This document shows, piece after piece, positions 61,261 through 64,000 of a stretch of 64,000 nt of DNA; position 1 is the stretch's first letter, and each line of letters begins with the position of its first letter. The position numbers and the translations under genes are program-made. The stretch is from Onchocerca volvulus (lineage: Eukaryota; Nematoda; Chromadorea; Rhabditida; Onchocercidae). The notes under the pieces are model-generated. The model saw only the letters and a list, made by a program, of their open reading frames with translations, was not told the DNA's origin and ran no database searches. The DNA lies in the NCBI GenBank assembly GCA_000499405.2, contig HG738139.1, forward strand, positions 2,150,976-2,214,975, read 5' to 3'.

Positions 61261-63979
61261 GCTTTCAAGAATTTTTGAAAACATGTTTCAATTACGATAA
61301 CGATAGATGCTATACTCAAATATGCGCAAGAAAGATTTTGAAAGAGAAACTGTTATAATCAAAATATTCTTTAATATGCTTCTCTATGTAATAGCAAAAC
61401 CCACCATCGTTGGCCCTTTTTCTGTTTCTATAGTTTCCGATTGTACTGCTTGTATGTGAACAGGTGCAGCCCCATCGATCTCTTTTATAGCTACTCTCCA
61501 ATCGTAAGTCTGTACCGCTTGTTCAACAACAGTAACAGGAGAATCTGAAATTACAAAATTCACAAAAAATTAATCGATATATTTTACAAATTTTTCACTA
61601 CCCTCTATCTATTTTGATGACTTAAAATTCAATTTCAAAGAAAGAATTAGAAAAATTTTTAGCACGATTAATACAGTGCTGCGAATCTATGCTGTCGAAG
61701 CCACCAATACATGGTTCAGTATATAAAAACCTTTAGGAAATAATAATGTAACAAACAAAAAAATTATTAATAACAGAATACTTACACTTTCGATGGCCTG
61801 TTGGTTGCGTGATAGCTGAAACCATACTCCCGCTATCAACCACAGAAGTCGGATATGGATCCATCGGATCGAAATCTTCATAATCACCATCATACTAAAA
61901 AACTCTTTATACATATGGGAATTACGGCAACATCAAAAAATGATATCAATTCATATCAAAGAACTTGTTGCCGTTCTAATTTATTTTTTAATTTAAATAT
62001 CCTTCGCTTTCAAATTGCATCAAAATATGAGATATGGCATCATACCGGATTACTATAATATCCTTGCCGTAGCATATGTTGATTTACTGGACGACGAATA
62101 TTTGGTGTTGGTTGCAAGTTGACACGCTCCATAGCATATGCGACCTGGTCCACCGAACGGCTGAAATCTCATCATTACATTCGAAAGGCTAAGTAGTTTT
62201 GTAAATCATGTTATTCTTATTCCTGCTTTTTAACATTTGTCTTTTTGAGCCTTCCCTTCACATTTAATTAAAATAATTTGAAAATTTTTCAAAAATATTC
62301 AAAACACACTTCTGATTCGGTAACATTGAATGACCCATTGTAACACCCACAATATCACAACCACGAGATGCATTTCCTACTATCGAAGAAGCTCTTTCCG
62401 GACTGTACATGTATTCTTCAATGTCTGAAAAAAATCCGCATAATACTTTAACTGAAGATCATTTAATTTTTTAGAACTTCACTGTTTGAGAAGTACTGGA
62501 CTGAGAAATTATAATGTTTCCTTTTCTTCCAAGAGAAATTATAATTTTTGATCAAAATAACAGAAAAAAAAAATTTGAAAAATAAAAAAAAAAAAACCTT
62601 TTTGATACTTCGCCATTTCGCCATTTCTTGCCGAAGATGGTGATGGAGATGAGTCATCATAACCAGACTGGCATTCATGATGAGATATATTCCCATCAAG
62701 ACTTCTATCATCGTAATGTCCTACAAATTAGTTATTTATAAGTAAAAAAGATATAGAATGGATGAATTAACAAGAAGTAATAAGGAATCTTTTCTTGAAT
62801 CCTTAAATTCCATTTTCTTCTTGAATTCTTTTTTTCCACAATCTCAAAATAACTAATCCAAAATCAAAGAGAAATAAACATACCTCTGTTTTGAAGAAAG
62901 CGATCAACGCAAAAATCTCTACGTCCGCCAAGCATCGACACACTATTTCCATTATTGTTCGTTGCGTTTGATGGATGTGGAATCTGCACTGTAGCGGAAC
63001 TAGTATTTGAATTAACTGATGTTACTGTCTGTCCACTAAAGCCATTTGAATCTGGAGATGAAGGATCGACTCTGAAATATTTATCACTAAATGTTATTTT
63101 ATTAACCAATTACATACTTCAAAATATCTTAAAATATAAATCCAGAATTACAATATCCTAAAAAATAAATAAATAAAAAATAAAAGACGGAGTAAAAAGA
63201 TAAGTTGTTTGAATCAGTATGTATTCACCTGGAAGTATACTGCATATTAACGCAAACATCAGAAGAATAAGGAGGTGTCCGTTTTGGCCGCTTCTTTTTG
63301 CCTGTGCGAATTTTCTCGCCAGGTGTATTTTCACCAACTAAAAATTAAAGTTAGGTAAACAAGAATTTTCGAGCGAATCTGTAACCAAAACAGCGAATAG
63401 CTCATGAACTAGCTTACTTTTCTCAGCAGTACGCAAACAGGCAGATAATAGCATCTGTGTCGGCGAATTGATGTGATATATTTCATCTTCACTATCATCA
63501 TTAGTCTTATCAACAATACTCCTAAAAAAAAAAAGAAAAAAAGAATCATAATATTTCTAAACTATAATCTGCACGATCTCAGACATAAAGGGAATCAAAA
63601 TCAGAGAAATATTTGAAATTTCCAAAATTCTCTATCCATAAAATATATCTTTTTATGCTAAAAATAATAATTCTTTAAAATGATATATTTGAATCATTTT
63701 AATATTTGACGAAGTGAAAAGACTGCACAGATGGCTAATCGAAGTTGCAGTTTAGTCAAATTGTAATCCAAATTAAATCATAAAAACCAAAGACTCTTAC
63801 TTCGAGGATGAAGACTGTGTTGTATCCGATGCCATACCATTACGCCGTTTTGGATAAACTTTATTCTTTTTTGCTAATTCATAAGCTTCATCACCATGAA
63901 CCGATTTGATATGCTTTCTCAATGATGACGGATCTGTGTAACTTTTTACACAGTCATTTATCATACATTGATAAGGTTT
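58297..63979 (-). CDS. tra-1: TRA-1/GLI-family zinc-finger regulator, C-terminal part (5' end outside window)
   Basis: Thirteen minus-strand exons join in phase: 63979-63801, 63521-63418, 63337-63229, 63071-62884, 62720-62598, 62424-62310, 62160-62046, 61894-61786, 61544-61405, 61015-60850, 60433-60174, 59398-59333, 58473-58297; 616 residues. The first exon encodes the fifth C2H2 finger of the GLI/Ci/TRA-1 array: '[27 protein letters not shown]', whose [14 protein letters not shown]-type helix is diagnostic of the family. A basic stretch ([12 protein letters not shown]) and '[12 protein letters not shown]' follow; the rest is acidic, Ser/Asn/Gln-rich and ends with '[12 protein letters not shown]', a possible activation or repression region. 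TRA-1 is the terminal regulator of somatic sex in C. elegans; GLI proteins end the Hedgehog pathway. Nematodes have a tra-1 orthologue as their GLI member, so this is probably tra-1. Fingers 1-4 should lie beyond the right edge. Confidence 0.85.
61230..61259. repeat. T30 homopolymer
   Basis: An uninterrupted run of about 30 T in an intron of the TRA-1-like gene; on the sense strand it is a poly(A). It could be a retroposon tail or slippage product. Confidence 0.9.
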
Positions 63980-64000
63980 CTGGAATTATAAAGAGTCCGG

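Noticed and set aside
1..64000. tRNA, rRNA, CRISPR arrays and bacterial-type operons
   Set aside because: None recognised on either strand; spliced genes with GT/AG introns show a eukaryotic chromosome. Short or diverged RNA genes could be missed by eye.

Overview
The window is AT-rich animal DNA with introns of a few hundred to several thousand bases, splice acceptors close to TTTTCAG, and gene families typical of nematodes (an innexin, a TRIM-NHL protein, a TRA-1/GLI zinc-finger gene). The long introns and base composition suggest a filarial-type parasitic nematode rather than Caenorhabditis; that placement is inference. Genes were assembled by hand from homology, splice sites and codon phase.

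Left part (1-27 kb). The window opens inside the 3' half of an AASDH-like gene (adenylate-forming enzyme with a C-terminal PQQ-type beta-propeller), ending at 4162. A decayed LTR retrotransposon follows (4.7-6.4 kb). A 14-exon innexin gene runs from 7.9 to 15.4 kb, and a small gene matching COP9 signalosome subunit 9 (CSNAP) lies at 17.0 kb. From 18 to 27 kb is a rearranged block: two facing copies of the AASDH adenylation-domain start (inverted repeat, 18.0-20.0 kb), a degenerate Helitron with recognisable helicase motifs on the minus strand (20.7-23.0 kb), a two-exon minus-strand gene for a small secreted six-cysteine protein (23.1-23.6 kb), and a nearly identical 2.8 kb direct duplicate of the AASDH 3' end (24.25-27.09 kb).

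Middle (28-41 kb). An eight-exon ETS transcription factor of the ELF type lies on the plus strand, with an Asn/Asp-rich N-terminus and a 6.4 kb intron.

Right part (41-64 kb). All genes are on the minus strand: a nine-exon TRIM-NHL gene of NHL-1 type (RING, B-box, coiled coil, six NHL repeats), a two-exon SRP9 gene (signal recognition particle), and the 3' thirteen exons of a TRA-1/GLI-type regulator, which enters the window at its last zinc finger. The TRA-1 mRNA carries three tandem 25-nt repeats starting at its stop codon.

The genes do not form one pathway. The points most worth following are the broken AASDH duplicates with their facing arms, the unclassified secreted cysteine-rich peptide, the TRA-1 3' repeats, and two long hairpins (6.94-7.03 kb and 42.82-42.90 kb).
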